This document shows, piece by piece, positions 16,300-24,092 of a DNA stretch of 24,798 nucleotides. Each line of letters starts with the position of its first letter. Positions within the stretch are counted from its first letter, which is position 1. The stretch is from contig CAZRYF010000071.1 of the NCBI GenBank assembly GCA_964604165.1, forward strand, positions 1-24,798, written 5' to 3'. The DNA is from JAYZDK01 sp964604165 (GTDB lineage: Bacteria > Myxococcota_A > UBA796 > CAJQPC01). Made by a program: the position numbers and the translations under genes. The notes beneath the pieces are model-generated. The model made no database searches and was not told the DNA's origin. It worked only from the letters and a program-made list of their open reading frames with translations.

Positions 16300-17478
16300 T
16301 CAGACGGTTTCAAAGCCGGCGTTTCGAATCACCTCTTCCACCCGTCCTGGCTCCGGCGCACCAAACACGCGGGCCTGGCCAGGCTCCAGAGTCACCTCCA
16401 CGTGCTCCACTCCATCAATCTTCTCCAAAAGCCCGGTCAGCCGGTTCACACAGCCTCCGCAGGTCATTCCCTCGACCCCCAACGAGAGGACCGGCCCCGC
16501 CTCATCCCCCGACCCAACCAGTCGCCGCTTGATGTCGTCCATTGCAAACCTCCCCAGGAGGGCCAGGAGTATCACGGCGGAAACCACTGCGAGGGGGCTG
16601 GTGTGATCCCCGTGCGCACCGTGCTGCACCCCGGGTTCCTGGAAGCTCTGCTCGTAGAACTGTGCCGCTGCCACGCTGCACACCACGATGGTGCCCAGGT
16701 AGATTCCGAGAATCCTCTTTCCAAACCCCCGCAGGATGGCCCCCATGGTGGCGAGGTTCGTGGCCGGTCCCGCCATGAGGAAGATCAAGGCGGCTCCCAC
16801 AGGCATGCCCCCGGCCACAAGAGCCGCTGCAATGGGGACCGAGGCCGTGGCACACACGTAGAGAGGCAGCGCGACCGCCAGCACCGCAAGGCTTGCCAGG
16901 ATTCCCGCCCCCCCCAGGGCATCCCCCAGGAACCCTGGAGGAAGCCAGGTTTGAATGGCGGCGGATGCCAAGACCCCAAAGACCAACCACCCATAGATGC
17001 TTCGAAGCACGAACAGGGCGTGGTCCAAGCCGTCCCTCCATCCGTGGCTACGCGTTGCCTTGGCACCTTTCCCTGCCAAGACCACCCGCTCCCCCCCGAA
17101 CCACTCCGCCAAGACTCCCCCCAAGAGCCCGGCCACGCCAGCAACGGCCACCTTGTACAAGGCAAAGGGCCATCCCAGAAAGGACGCGCAGACCAGGATG
17201 GAGTCCACCCCGGTCTGCGGCGTGCTGATGATGAACCCCACCGATGCCCCATCACTGGCCCCATCCTGCTTGAGCCCCAGTCCCGCGGGAATGACCCCAC
17301 AACTGCACAAGGGCAAGGGAACCCCCAGGGCCACGGCCTTGGCCACGCCGCGGGTACCCTGAAGCTGCCGCGCCACCAGCCCTTCCGGCAGCACCACGTG
17401 CAGAAACCCCGCCACCCCCATTCCCAGGAGGAGCCACTGCGCTAATTCCAACAGAACCGACCAGGTGTTCTCAATCAT
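16300..17478 (-). CDS. SO_0444-type Cu/Zn efflux permease with C-terminal HMA domain
   Basis: 392 residues. Two sets of hydrophobic helices (about 10-130 and 150-275, plus one at ~297-310) form a permease of the DUF318/UPF0718 type. The first half carries PLPLCSCGVIPAG with a C-x-C pair (Cys58, Cys60), and the second half repeats the theme in PLYVCATASVPIAAAL (Cys209), showing internal duplication. A His-containing loop QHGAHGDH (285-292) precedes a heavy-metal-associated domain (~333-392) with GMTCGGCV (Cys340, Cys343). This layout matches the SO_0444 Cu/Zn efflux family. It should export metal across the inner membrane, with the HMA domain delivering or sensing the ion. It is oddly placed between the FHA remnant and glycosyltransferase genes and may be a passenger. 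The start has a G-rich site about 6 nt upstream. Confidence 0.9.
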   Translation of the reverse strand: MIENTWSVLLELAQWLLLGMGVAGFLHVVLPEGLVARQLQGTRGVAKAVALGVPLPLCSCGVIPAGLGLKQDGASDGASVGFIISTPQTGVDSILVCASFLGWPFALYKVAVAGVAGLLGGVLAEWFGGERVVLAGKGAKATRSHGWRDGLDHALFVLRSIYGWLVFGVLASAAIQTWLPPGFLGDALGGAGILASLAVLAVALPLYVCATASVPIAAALVAGGMPVGAALIFLMAGPATNLATMGAILRGFGKRILGIYLGTIVVCSVAAAQFYEQSFQEPGVQHGAHGDHTSPLAVVSAVILLALLGRFAMDDIKRRLVGSGDEAGPVLSLGVEGMTCGGCVNRLTGLLEKIDGVEHVEVTLEPGQARVFGAPEPGRVEEVIRNAGFETV

Positions 17479-17516
17479 GGTGCACCCCGCTCACCCCTCT
17501 ATCCGGGTGCGGAGCC

Positions 17517-17684
17517 TTAGTACCCCTCGATCGACGTGTAGAGAAACTCGGTCTTGCCGATCGTGAAACGGTCCCCGTGGTGAAGCTCTCCCCGGGTGAT
17601 GGACTTTCCGTTGTGCTTCACCGCAACCATCGACTTGTCCTTCGTCAGCACATGGAGCCCACTCTCCCATCGAATGGCCCTCAT
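17517..17684 (-). pseudogene. FHA-domain fragment (C-terminal half only)
   Basis: 55 codons ending in TAA. The peptide runs MRAIRWESGLHVLTK, then KHNGKSITRGELHHGDRFTIGKTEFLY, split here as AVKHNGKSITRG and ELHHGDRFTIGKTEF. It aligns by eye to the second half of an FHA domain: the strand before the D-x-x-S region, the NG loop, the L-x-x-GD-x-x-x-IG strand and the final strand. The first half, with the GR and SxxH phosphothreonine-binding residues, is absent. It lies in the same frame as, and 21 nt beyond, the stop of the upstream phosphodiesterase-like gene, and no ribosome binding site is visible. It may be a decayed remnant of an FHA gene, or a small expressed protein. Confidence 0.5.
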
Positions 17685-17705
17685 GGGAGGATGAGCGCTC
17701 TCTCG

Positions 17706-19403
17706 TCAGTCGACATACCCCAATGCCCGAAGCCGCTCTTCGTTGACACCCTCCTTTCCATCCAACCACTGATGGTGCTCCAGGAGGTCCCCTGACTCGA
17801 TGGCCCGGGATCCGCTTCCCCCCAGCACCGCCCGTCCGGGAAGGTCGGGGTCCGGTGCAACATCCATAAGGGACAACAACGTGGGAGCCACATCCAGGAG
17901 GCTCACGGTGCCCAACGAACCCGTTGGAAGGCCAGGGCCCCGCGCCCAGAAGATGCCATCCGGGTGGTGCTCGCCACTGAAGTCAGGCTTGACGCGCACG
18001 TAGTCCGACAGTGGCTCCCCTCCCACCGTGTCTTGTGCCAGGCGTTCCGTATCCACCTCCGGTTTGGCCAACACCAGCCCAAGACCCGCCCGATCCGGCC
18101 CGAGGGACTCCACCCGGAAGACCGGATCGCCACTTCCATCCAACAAACCGGCAAAGAACGCCCGCACCGCCGCTTCCTGGCCATCTCCCGGTACGAGCAC
18201 CATGCGCCCCCCAAGACGGGTGAGATCCACCGAACCCACCGCCTGGACCAGCCGCTCCTCCAGGCGGGCGGTTCGCGGCTGGACCCGTGAATGCCCCCCT
18301 GACTGCAGCGCCTGAAAGCCATGATCCGACAGCGCCACCACCACGGTTCTCTGACCCACCGCTTGCAAGAGCTCGCCTACCACCTCGTCTACGTCTCGGT
18401 AGGTGTTCGTCACCACATTGCCGAACCGCCCCACGTCGGCCTCCGTCGGAGGTACTTCAAACGCCGTCGGCTCGTGGAACTGCCAGAACCGGTGAGAGAG
18501 CGCATCGATGGAATAGATGCTGAACGTGGCCAGGTCCACCTGGTGTTTCCACAGTGCGTGCAAAAAAGCGTCCCGGTCCATCCAAAGCCGAAGCCGTTCT
18601 GCTCGCACCCGCCTTTCCCGGGGGTCGCGGGTGCCCAGAGTGGCCACCGCCTCCACGAAAGTGCCCAGCCGGAATCCATGCCAGACCGCATCCACGGCGA
18701 TCCAAAGGAGTCCTCTTTGGGTTTCCACCTGCACCCGCTCCATGCGTTGAGAGAGCTCCAGCTCTTTTGCAAAGGAGAGATTTGCCGGGTGGGTCGTTGG
18801 ATCCACTGCCAGCCAGGCCGGCACCTGAAAGCCATTCACCTGCCTGGGGGGGTAGGTCACAAGCCACTTCCAGGTGCCCACCCGGTGGCCCGCCGCCTCA
18901 GCGTAGTCCCAAAACCGGGGAACCCGAACGTCCCGGGCGCTCGTTCGAAAGCCCCTGACTCCATGTTCTTCCAGAGGTCGCCCCGTCGCAAGGGTGGTCC
19001 AGAGAATCGGCGAAAACATGGGCTCCGTACTGGCGAGGGTGGCGTGGGCCCCTTCGCGAATCCATGAAAGCGATGGAAGCTCGCCGGCACTCGCCAGGGG
19101 CCCACTCACGGACTCCGTGGCGCCATCGAGACCGAGGACCAACCACTTCACGCCGTCCAGGGCGGGACGGGGCCGACCCGCAAGAAACAACACCAGCAGC
19201 AGCTGCCCCAGGAGTAGAAGGCGGGCCAAGGGACTGGCCCGAGGAGAGCCCAGCCACCCCGCCACGAGCGCAGGAGCGCACAACACGCTGCCAATCCATA
19301 GAGTCGGCCAATCCAAGAACCATGGATTCACGTGGCAGATCACCACAGACAACGCGGTGCCGGGCAGCGCTCCCCAAGCCGCACGCTTCCACGAGAAACC
19401 CAT
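17706..19403 (-). CDS. Membrane-anchored phosphodiesterase-like enzyme of the alkaline phosphatase superfamily
   Basis: 565 residues. About three hydrophobic segments in the first 78 residues anchor an alkaline-phosphatase-superfamily domain. Metal and nucleophile candidates: D93 in LGLDGATE, Ser131 in PMFSPILWTTLATG, D300 and H304 in YSIDALSHRFW, D360 and H361 in LSDHGFQ, and H479/H480 in SGEHHPDG. This arrangement (D, S/T, D..H, DH, H) is the type I phosphodiesterase pattern rather than a sulfatase one; the protein nonetheless ends LRALGYVD, as the sulfatase-fold neighbours do. The ATG overlaps the acyltransferase stop (TAATG) and has GGAGGGG just upstream. Together with the upstream sulfatase-fold enzyme and acyltransferase it forms a tightly coupled trio, suggesting processing of a lipid- or glycan-linked phosphate outside the cytoplasm (inference). 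Confidence 0.87.
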   Translation of the reverse strand: MGFSWKRAAWGALPGTALSVVICHVNPWFLDWPTLWIGSVLCAPALVAGWLGSPRASPLARLLLLGQLLLVLFLAGRPRPALDGVKWLVLGLDGATESVSGPLASAGELPSLSWIREGAHATLASTEPMFSPILWTTLATGRPLEEHGVRGFRTSARDVRVPRFWDYAEAAGHRVGTWKWLVTYPPRQVNGFQVPAWLAVDPTTHPANLSFAKELELSQRMERVQVETQRGLLWIAVDAVWHGFRLGTFVEAVATLGTRDPRERRVRAERLRLWMDRDAFLHALWKHQVDLATFSIYSIDALSHRFWQFHEPTAFEVPPTEADVGRFGNVVTNTYRDVDEVVGELLQAVGQRTVVVALSDHGFQALQSGGHSRVQPRTARLEERLVQAVGSVDLTRLGGRMVLVPGDGQEAAVRAFFAGLLDGSGDPVFRVESLGPDRAGLGLVLAKPEVDTERLAQDTVGGEPLSDYVRVKPDFSGEHHPDGIFWARGPGLPTGSLGTVSLLDVAPTLLSLMDVAPDPDLPGRAVLGGSGSRAIESGDLLEHHQWLDGKEGVNEERLRALGYVD

Positions 19404-20344
19404 TACCCCTCCCTCGCGAGGAGCCGACCGGGTTCAAAGGAGTCCCAAAACACCCAGTCCGACGGATGGGCTGTCAACAGCCGCGTCAACTCAGCAGCCA
19501 CCTTGTCCGCCCCCTTCTCAAGGGCACTGTCCATATCGGCCTCCTCCTCCATCTCCCAGGCAGGGCCGATCTCCGACACATGGCCGCACTTTGCATCCGG
19601 CGCGTAGCGAGTCACCACCGTGTGCAGGGCTGCCCCTGACTTCAGGGCCATCCAGATGGCCCCCACAGGCACGGCCATCTCGCGACCCAAAACCATCCGC
19701 GGCAGCCGGCGTCCAATCTCCTCTTCCTCCCCGGTGCCATCCATCGCGGTGAACACGACCCCCCCCCTTTCAAGGGTGCGCAGCGCAGGCCTCAGAAACC
19801 CAGTGCCTGCCAGGAGCTGCACCTCCATTTGCTTCTCCAACTCCGCCCGCTTTGCACCGGAACGCCGACCCCGGGGAGACAGTCCCGCCAGGTCGGGCAC
19901 GCCCACAACCTGCACCACCTCGTGTCCCAACAAGCCAAGGACGCACAGGGGAAGCTGAGCCGGACCCATGTGGGGGTGCGCCAGCACCGCACCCTTTCCT
20001 CTGGCAAGCGAGCTCTCCAGGAGGGGCAGCCCTTCCATGCGAAGGTACCGCCCCCAGTTCTTCTGCTGCACGCGTCCCAGAGAGAAACAGAGGTACTGCT
20101 CGGAGAAGTGGCTTTGAAAGACCCCCTTCACGAGGGAATCGAGATCCGAATGGTCCGGAAATCCGCGGGCGAGGTTCTCCCGCACCAAAGCTCGTTGGCG
20201 CCCAGCAAACCGAAAGGCCAACCGGCCCAGAGCCCGGTGCAGCTGATGCTCCCGTCCGGCGGGCACCCACTCGCAGAGGCGCCGGTAGGGTCCCCAGGCC
20301 AGGGCTCGGTACAGGTCACGCCCCATGGACTCCGGGATTCTCAC
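19403..20344 (-). CDS. LpxL/HtrB-type lysophospholipid acyltransferase with altered active-site motif
   Basis: 313 residues of the LpxL/HtrB/MSBA2-like acyltransferase family (typically ~290-320), which adds acyl chains to lipid A, PIMs or other glycolipids at the inner membrane. Conserved pieces: RENLARGFPD (55-64), VFQSHFSEQYL (75-85), RMEGLPLLE (102-110) and GAVLAHPHMGPAQL (118-131). The family motif H-x4-E/D reads H125-M-G-P-A-Q130, with Gln in place of the acid. Either activity is lost or changed, or the preceding His123 takes part. The start is GTG 20344, overlapping the upstream stop (GTGA) with GAGGGAG 4 nt upstream; ATG 20326 is an alternative. It sits between two membrane-anchored AP-superfamily enzymes, implying a shared lipid substrate (inference). 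Confidence 0.85.
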   Translation of the reverse strand: MRIPESMGRDLYRALAWGPYRRLCEWVPAGREHQLHRALGRLAFRFAGRQRALVRENLARGFPDHSDLDSLVKGVFQSHFSEQYLCFSLGRVQQKNWGRYLRMEGLPLLESSLARGKGAVLAHPHMGPAQLPLCVLGLLGHEVVQVVGVPDLAGLSPRGRRSGAKRAELEKQMEVQLLAGTGFLRPALRTLERGGVVFTAMDGTGEEEEIGRRLPRMVLGREMAVPVGAIWMALKSGAALHTVVTRYAPDAKCGHVSEIGPAWEMEEEADMDSALEKGADKVAAELTRLLTAHPSDWVFWDSFEPGRLLAREG

Positions 20345-22116
20345 GGTGCTCCCTCGATGTAGCCCAGCGCCTCCAGGCGACTGCGCGTCTCGCGGTCCAA
20401 GACCGGGACCTCGCCCGGCTCGCCTGCAACCAAAGAGAGGGCGCGGGTCGCATCGGACAGCACCGTCTCAGACAAGGTCACAAGGGGAGACTCAAAAAAG
20501 CCGCCTGCCCCGTTCGGTGCCAAGGACCAGAACTCATGCTCAGCGCCGAACTCTCGGGCCACGACGAGCGAGTCCCTGCGCCGAATCGCCGCTTGCCGCC
20601 AGTGAGGCCGAGCCTTTGGGTTCTCCGCCCGCTCCGCTCGATTGGCATCACGATCAAGGCAGATCGACCGGGAATAGCCGCGTCCCTCCCCACCGTTCCA
20701 GACCGGCGACAGGTCCATGCCATCCCCTTCAGCTGCCGGCAACCCCAGAAGGGCTCGCAACGTAGGAGCCACATCTGTCAGCTCCACCAACTGCGGGACC
20801 ACGACACCCGTTGGCAGGACCGAAGGCCACCGAAACGCCAGGGGAACCCGTGCCACAGGGGAGAAGAGATCACCCCCGTGGTCGTACCAGACCTCGTGCT
20901 CCCCCAGCGACTCTCCGTGATCCCCCGCCACCACCACCAGGGTGTTCTGCTCCTCGCCGCGGCCGGCAATCGCATCCAAGAGCCGTCCAAGAGCGTGGTC
21001 CGCCGCAGCAAGCTCCCCATCGTAGGCGCCAACCACCGGATCCGCCTCCGAGGAAGGTTCACCAAACCGCTGAAATGTCTCCGAGGGCGCATAGGGCGCG
21101 TGGGGATCGAAGAGGTGTACCCAGAGAAACCAGGGACCCTCCCCCTCCCGGAGCCAAGACAAGGCCAGGTCCGTGGTATCCGCGCCGGTGCGCTCCACGG
21201 TGAGATCTGGATCCAGTTTCCTGCGAAAAGCAGCTGCGAGCCGCACCGGCAGCAAGTCGCTTCCCCCATGGGGCCAGGCAAAATCATCGTCGTACACACC
21301 AAAGCCTCGTCCCAGGCCCACCCGCTCATCCAACACGAAAGCGCTGACAAAGGCTCCGGTGCGGTAGCCAGCCTCCTGGAGGGAGACCGCCAGGAGCGGC
21401 ACATCTTCGGGAACTGGCACGCCATTGAGCAGGGCCCCGTGTCTCCACGGTCCAACCCCAGAGAACAGGGTCATGTGAGAAGGACCGGTCACAGGAATCT
21501 GGGAAATCGCCGACTCAAAGCGGATTCCCTGCCCTGAAAGCGCGTCCAGGCGAGGCATCGTGTCCCGGGCATAGCCCACCGAACCCAGGTGATCACCCCG
21601 GGTGGTGTCCAGGGTGACCCACAGGAGATTGGGCCCCTCCCCCGCTGGAATCGGGTCAAGACCTCTTCCCCTCCACCCCAAGAGCGGCAACAAGATCACA
21701 CAGCCCAAGGACCATCCCCACCCGGTCCACATGCGCCATCGAGCCCCCCAAATCGCCAGCAGCGCGGCGAGACCGCCTCCCAACAAGACCCCGGGATGAT
21801 CCACCCACCACGCCGCTGGAAGAAAGGCCGGGGGGCCCGTGAGGACCGCCAGAACACCTTCAGCAAGGCCTATTCCGAGCGCTCCCCCGAAAAACCCCGC
21901 CCCCATGCAGCGCCCCATCCAGCCTCCGAGGACGGCCCCGATGATCCCCGCAAAGCCCGCCCCCATCCCGATCGCCCCCAACAGGAGCCCAAGCGGGTGC
22001 TGGACCCAGTCCCTTTCAACCCCGAGAATCACCCACCCCTGGAGTCCGCCATGAACACCGCCAGCAATGGCAGCACCCAAAAACACGTGAATCGAGGGTC
22101 CCGAAAGGCGCTTCAT
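20341..22116 (-). CDS. Membrane-anchored sulfatase-fold enzyme, first gene of the right operon
   Basis: 591 residues from ATG 22116, which has GGGAGAA about 9 nt upstream; the frame extends to a GTG at 22152 with no binding site. About five Gly-rich hydrophobic segments fill the first ~150 residues, then a sulfatase-fold domain begins at LLWVTLDTTRGDHLG (metal ligand D170). The nucleophile region is PVTGPSHMTLFSG, so Thr210 stands where sulfatases have Cys and His stands in place of Arg; this excludes formylglycine maturation by the standard motif. Other metal residues: VHLFDPHAPY (~334-343), AGDHGESLGEH (D399, H400, H407). It ends LEALGYIEGAP. It is coupled to the acyltransferase through a 4-nt overlap. 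Compare the enzyme at the end of the left operon, which has the same plan. Confidence 0.88.
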   Translation of the reverse strand: MKRLSGPSIHVFLGAAIAGGVHGGLQGWVILGVERDWVQHPLGLLLGAIGMGAGFAGIIGAVLGGWMGRCMGAGFFGGALGIGLAEGVLAVLTGPPAFLPAAWWVDHPGVLLGGGLAALLAIWGARWRMWTGWGWSLGCVILLPLLGWRGRGLDPIPAGEGPNLLWVTLDTTRGDHLGSVGYARDTMPRLDALSGQGIRFESAISQIPVTGPSHMTLFSGVGPWRHGALLNGVPVPEDVPLLAVSLQEAGYRTGAFVSAFVLDERVGLGRGFGVYDDDFAWPHGGSDLLPVRLAAAFRRKLDPDLTVERTGADTTDLALSWLREGEGPWFLWVHLFDPHAPYAPSETFQRFGEPSSEADPVVGAYDGELAAADHALGRLLDAIAGRGEEQNTLVVVAGDHGESLGEHEVWYDHGGDLFSPVARVPLAFRWPSVLPTGVVVPQLVELTDVAPTLRALLGLPAAEGDGMDLSPVWNGGEGRGYSRSICLDRDANRAERAENPKARPHWRQAAIRRRDSLVVAREFGAEHEFWSLAPNGAGGFFESPLVTLSETVLSDATRALSLVAGEPGEVPVLDRETRSRLEALGYIEGAP

Positions 22117-22165
22117 GAGCCCATTCTCCCGGATGGCTGCCAATTCTGGCACGAAGTTTGCTTTT

Positions 22166-22194
22166 CATCTAGCCACTTTGGGGGCAATTGTGAA
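22166..22194 (-). promoter_or_regulatory. Candidate promoter for the right operon
   Basis: On the minus strand TTCACA (22194-22189) and TAGATG (22171-22166) are separated by 17 nt. The -35 box matches the sigma-70 consensus at five of six positions; the -10 box is weak (three of six). It lies about 50 nt upstream of the ATG at 22116, and also upstream of the rejected GTG at 22152. Confidence 0.35.
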
Positions 22195-22216
22195 TCCACA
22201 CGCCGTGGGCTAAGAG
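22188..22216 (+). promoter_or_regulatory. Candidate promoter for the OMP gene
   Basis: TTGTGA (22188-22193) and TAAGAG (22211-22216) are 17 nt apart, about 55 nt before the ATG at 22272. Both boxes are only partial consensus matches. The -35 box overlaps that of the minus-strand candidate, so a single regulator could affect both directions. Confidence 0.28.
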
Positions 22217-22271
22217 GGGCGCCCTCCCCCGCGCAGCCACGCAATTCTTCAAAACTCACCAGGAAACCTCG

Positions 22272-24080
22272 ATGAATGCATCCATTTCCCGCTTGGCAAT
22301 CGCCATGTTGTCAGGGCTGCTCTTCTCCCAGTCTGCAGGGGCCGTTGAAGCGGTGGTGACCCCGTTCCTTCCGCGGGGCGTGAACTCTCTCGTGGCCCTG
22401 AACATCACTTCTTTGGTGGCCAGCGAAATGGACTTCATGTCGGAGTTCGACATGGTGGAGCAGCTGGAGGAGCGCCCCTCCAGCTTGACCGTTTCCTGCA
22501 TCTCCAAAACCAGCTGCCTGGGCCCCATCGGCCAGAAGGCGGGGGCGGACCAGCTCGTGGCCGGGACGGTGTCCACCGCCGGCAGCGAGGCCTTTGAGCT
22601 CTATCTGGTGCTCTTCGACGTGAACAACGGCACCTTCATCCGCCGAAAGAAGTTTGGCATTTCCTCCGCTCCAGACCAGATGGCCGACAACATGGGTGGC
22701 ATCGTTCGGGAGCTGGTGACTGGCGTTAGCCAACAGCAAGTTGAGCAAGACGCCTCCATGGCCTCTGCCGATGACTTCTCCATGGAAGATGATGACTTCG
22801 GCGATTTTGACGACGACATTTCCCACCGGGTGGGCGTACCTGGAAACAGCGGACGAGAGCTCGAGGATTTCGGCGACGTGGACCCCTTCGAGGCAGAGCT
22901 GGCAGCGCGCCAGAAGGCGGATGATGCTGCCCGGCGCCGCGCAGAAGAAGAGACCCGGCGCCGGGAAGAAGAAGCCCGTCGTCGAGAAGAAGACGCGCGA
23001 CAACGTGCGGAGGAAGATGCGCGCCGTGCCGAGGAGTCCAGGCGCAGCCAGGAGCGGGAAGAGGAGCTGCGGCGCCAGCGAGAGGCTCGATACGACGAGG
23101 AGTCCCGGCGCTCGGACCTGGATGACATTCAGTTTGGCTCGGTGGGAAGCGAAGAGATCGATATTGACGATCTGCAGTTTGGATCCGCGGTGACCGCCAT
23201 TGTGGAAGAGGAGTCCGGGTTGGACGACCTGGATGACTACGGCGACTACTCCAGCGACGACTACGAGCCGGTGGAGGAGTTTGATGACTTTGACTCCTCC
23301 CGGGGCGCCTATGACGAATACGACACGGACCGGAGCGCCTCCTACGGGGGCGGCGACCGGTATGACAGCGACTGGGACGATGACTCCCGGTCCGACCGTC
23401 GAGTGGACGAGCTGGACTCCATGGACCCGAACCCACCGACCAGGAGCGAGCCCAATCGCCGAAGCCAGCCGGATCGACGCTCGGCGAGCCGGGCTTCTTC
23501 CTCCGGTTCCAGCCGCCCCTCCTCCACCAGGATCAGCTCCCAGTACCGAAGCCGCGACTCGCGAATGGGCATTGCCTTCTCAGGCGGCGTCTCCAGTTTG
23601 CGCGGCCCCCGCCCAGACGAAGCCAACCCGGAGCGGACCACCCTCAACTTTGTGACCTACGGAGGCGAGGTAGACGTTCCGCTGGGAAACGGTCTCATGT
23701 TCCGCGCCGGTATCGAGGGACACTCCACCCAGCGCCAGGTTCCGGGCCCCATTCAGGAGCTTGAGGACCTGGAGCCGACCATCTGGAACACAATCACCCC
23801 CATGCACGCAGGCATCGGATACCAGTTCGGAAAGGCACGGGTGAAGCCCCACCTGGGCGGCGAGGTGCTTCTGACGCCTTATGCGAAAGAAGGCTTCAAG
23901 GTGGCCCTCGGCGGACGTGCAAGGGCAGGGGTGGACCTGATGGTGACCCGGGGGTTCGGCATCAAGCTCGACGGGTCCTGGGGATTCCTCTATGGCTCAG
24001 AATTCCAGATGATTGAGCAGGGCTTGGGCTCCCTCAACACCTCCCCTCAACTCACCATCGGCACGATCATCCTGCTGTAG
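22272..24080 (+). CDS. Composite envelope protein: N-terminal domain, charged helix, acidic region, C-terminal beta-barrel
   Basis: 602 residues. The signal peptide runs to about residue 24 (QSAGA). Residues ~25-155 form a small alpha/beta domain (AVVTPFLPRGVNSLVALNIT, then ADQLVAGTV and ELYLVLFDVNNG) that resembles the TolB-N-like/lipoprotein-associated domains seen in myxobacterial proteins. Residues ~205-280 are an uninterrupted Arg/Glu/Ala run predicted as coiled coil or single alpha-helix. Residues ~282-430 are acidic then Ser/Arg-rich and disordered, with a short duplicated motif DDIQFGS / DDLQFGS (284-290, 299-305). Residues ~432-602 look like an eight-stranded-type outer-membrane barrel ending in hydrophobic LTIGTIILL. 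The helix and linker could span the periplasm to the barrel. AGGAAA precedes the ATG by about 8 nt. Specific function is unknown. Confidence 0.8.
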   Translation: MNASISRLAIAMLSGLLFSQSAGAVEAVVTPFLPRGVNSLVALNITSLVASEMDFMSEFDMVEQLEERPSSLTVSCISKTSCLGPIGQKAGADQLVAGTVSTAGSEAFELYLVLFDVNNGTFIRRKKFGISSAPDQMADNMGGIVRELVTGVSQQQVEQDASMASADDFSMEDDDFGDFDDDISHRVGVPGNSGRELEDFGDVDPFEAELAARQKADDAARRRAEEETRRREEEARRREEDARQRAEEDARRAEESRRSQEREEELRRQREARYDEESRRSDLDDIQFGSVGSEEIDIDDLQFGSAVTAIVEEESGLDDLDDYGDYSSDDYEPVEEFDDFDSSRGAYDEYDTDRSASYGGGDRYDSDWDDDSRSDRRVDELDSMDPNPPTRSEPNRRSQPDRRSASRASSSGSSRPSSTRISSQYRSRDSRMGIAFSGGVSSLRGPRPDEANPERTTLNFVTYGGEVDVPLGNGLMFRAGIEGHSTQRQVPGPIQELEDLEPTIWNTITPMHAGIGYQFGKARVKPHLGGEVLLTPYAKEGFKVALGGRARAGVDLMVTRGFGIKLDGSWGFLYGSEFQMIEQGLGSLNTSPQLTIGTIILL

Positions 24081-24092
24081 AGAGGGCAGCCC

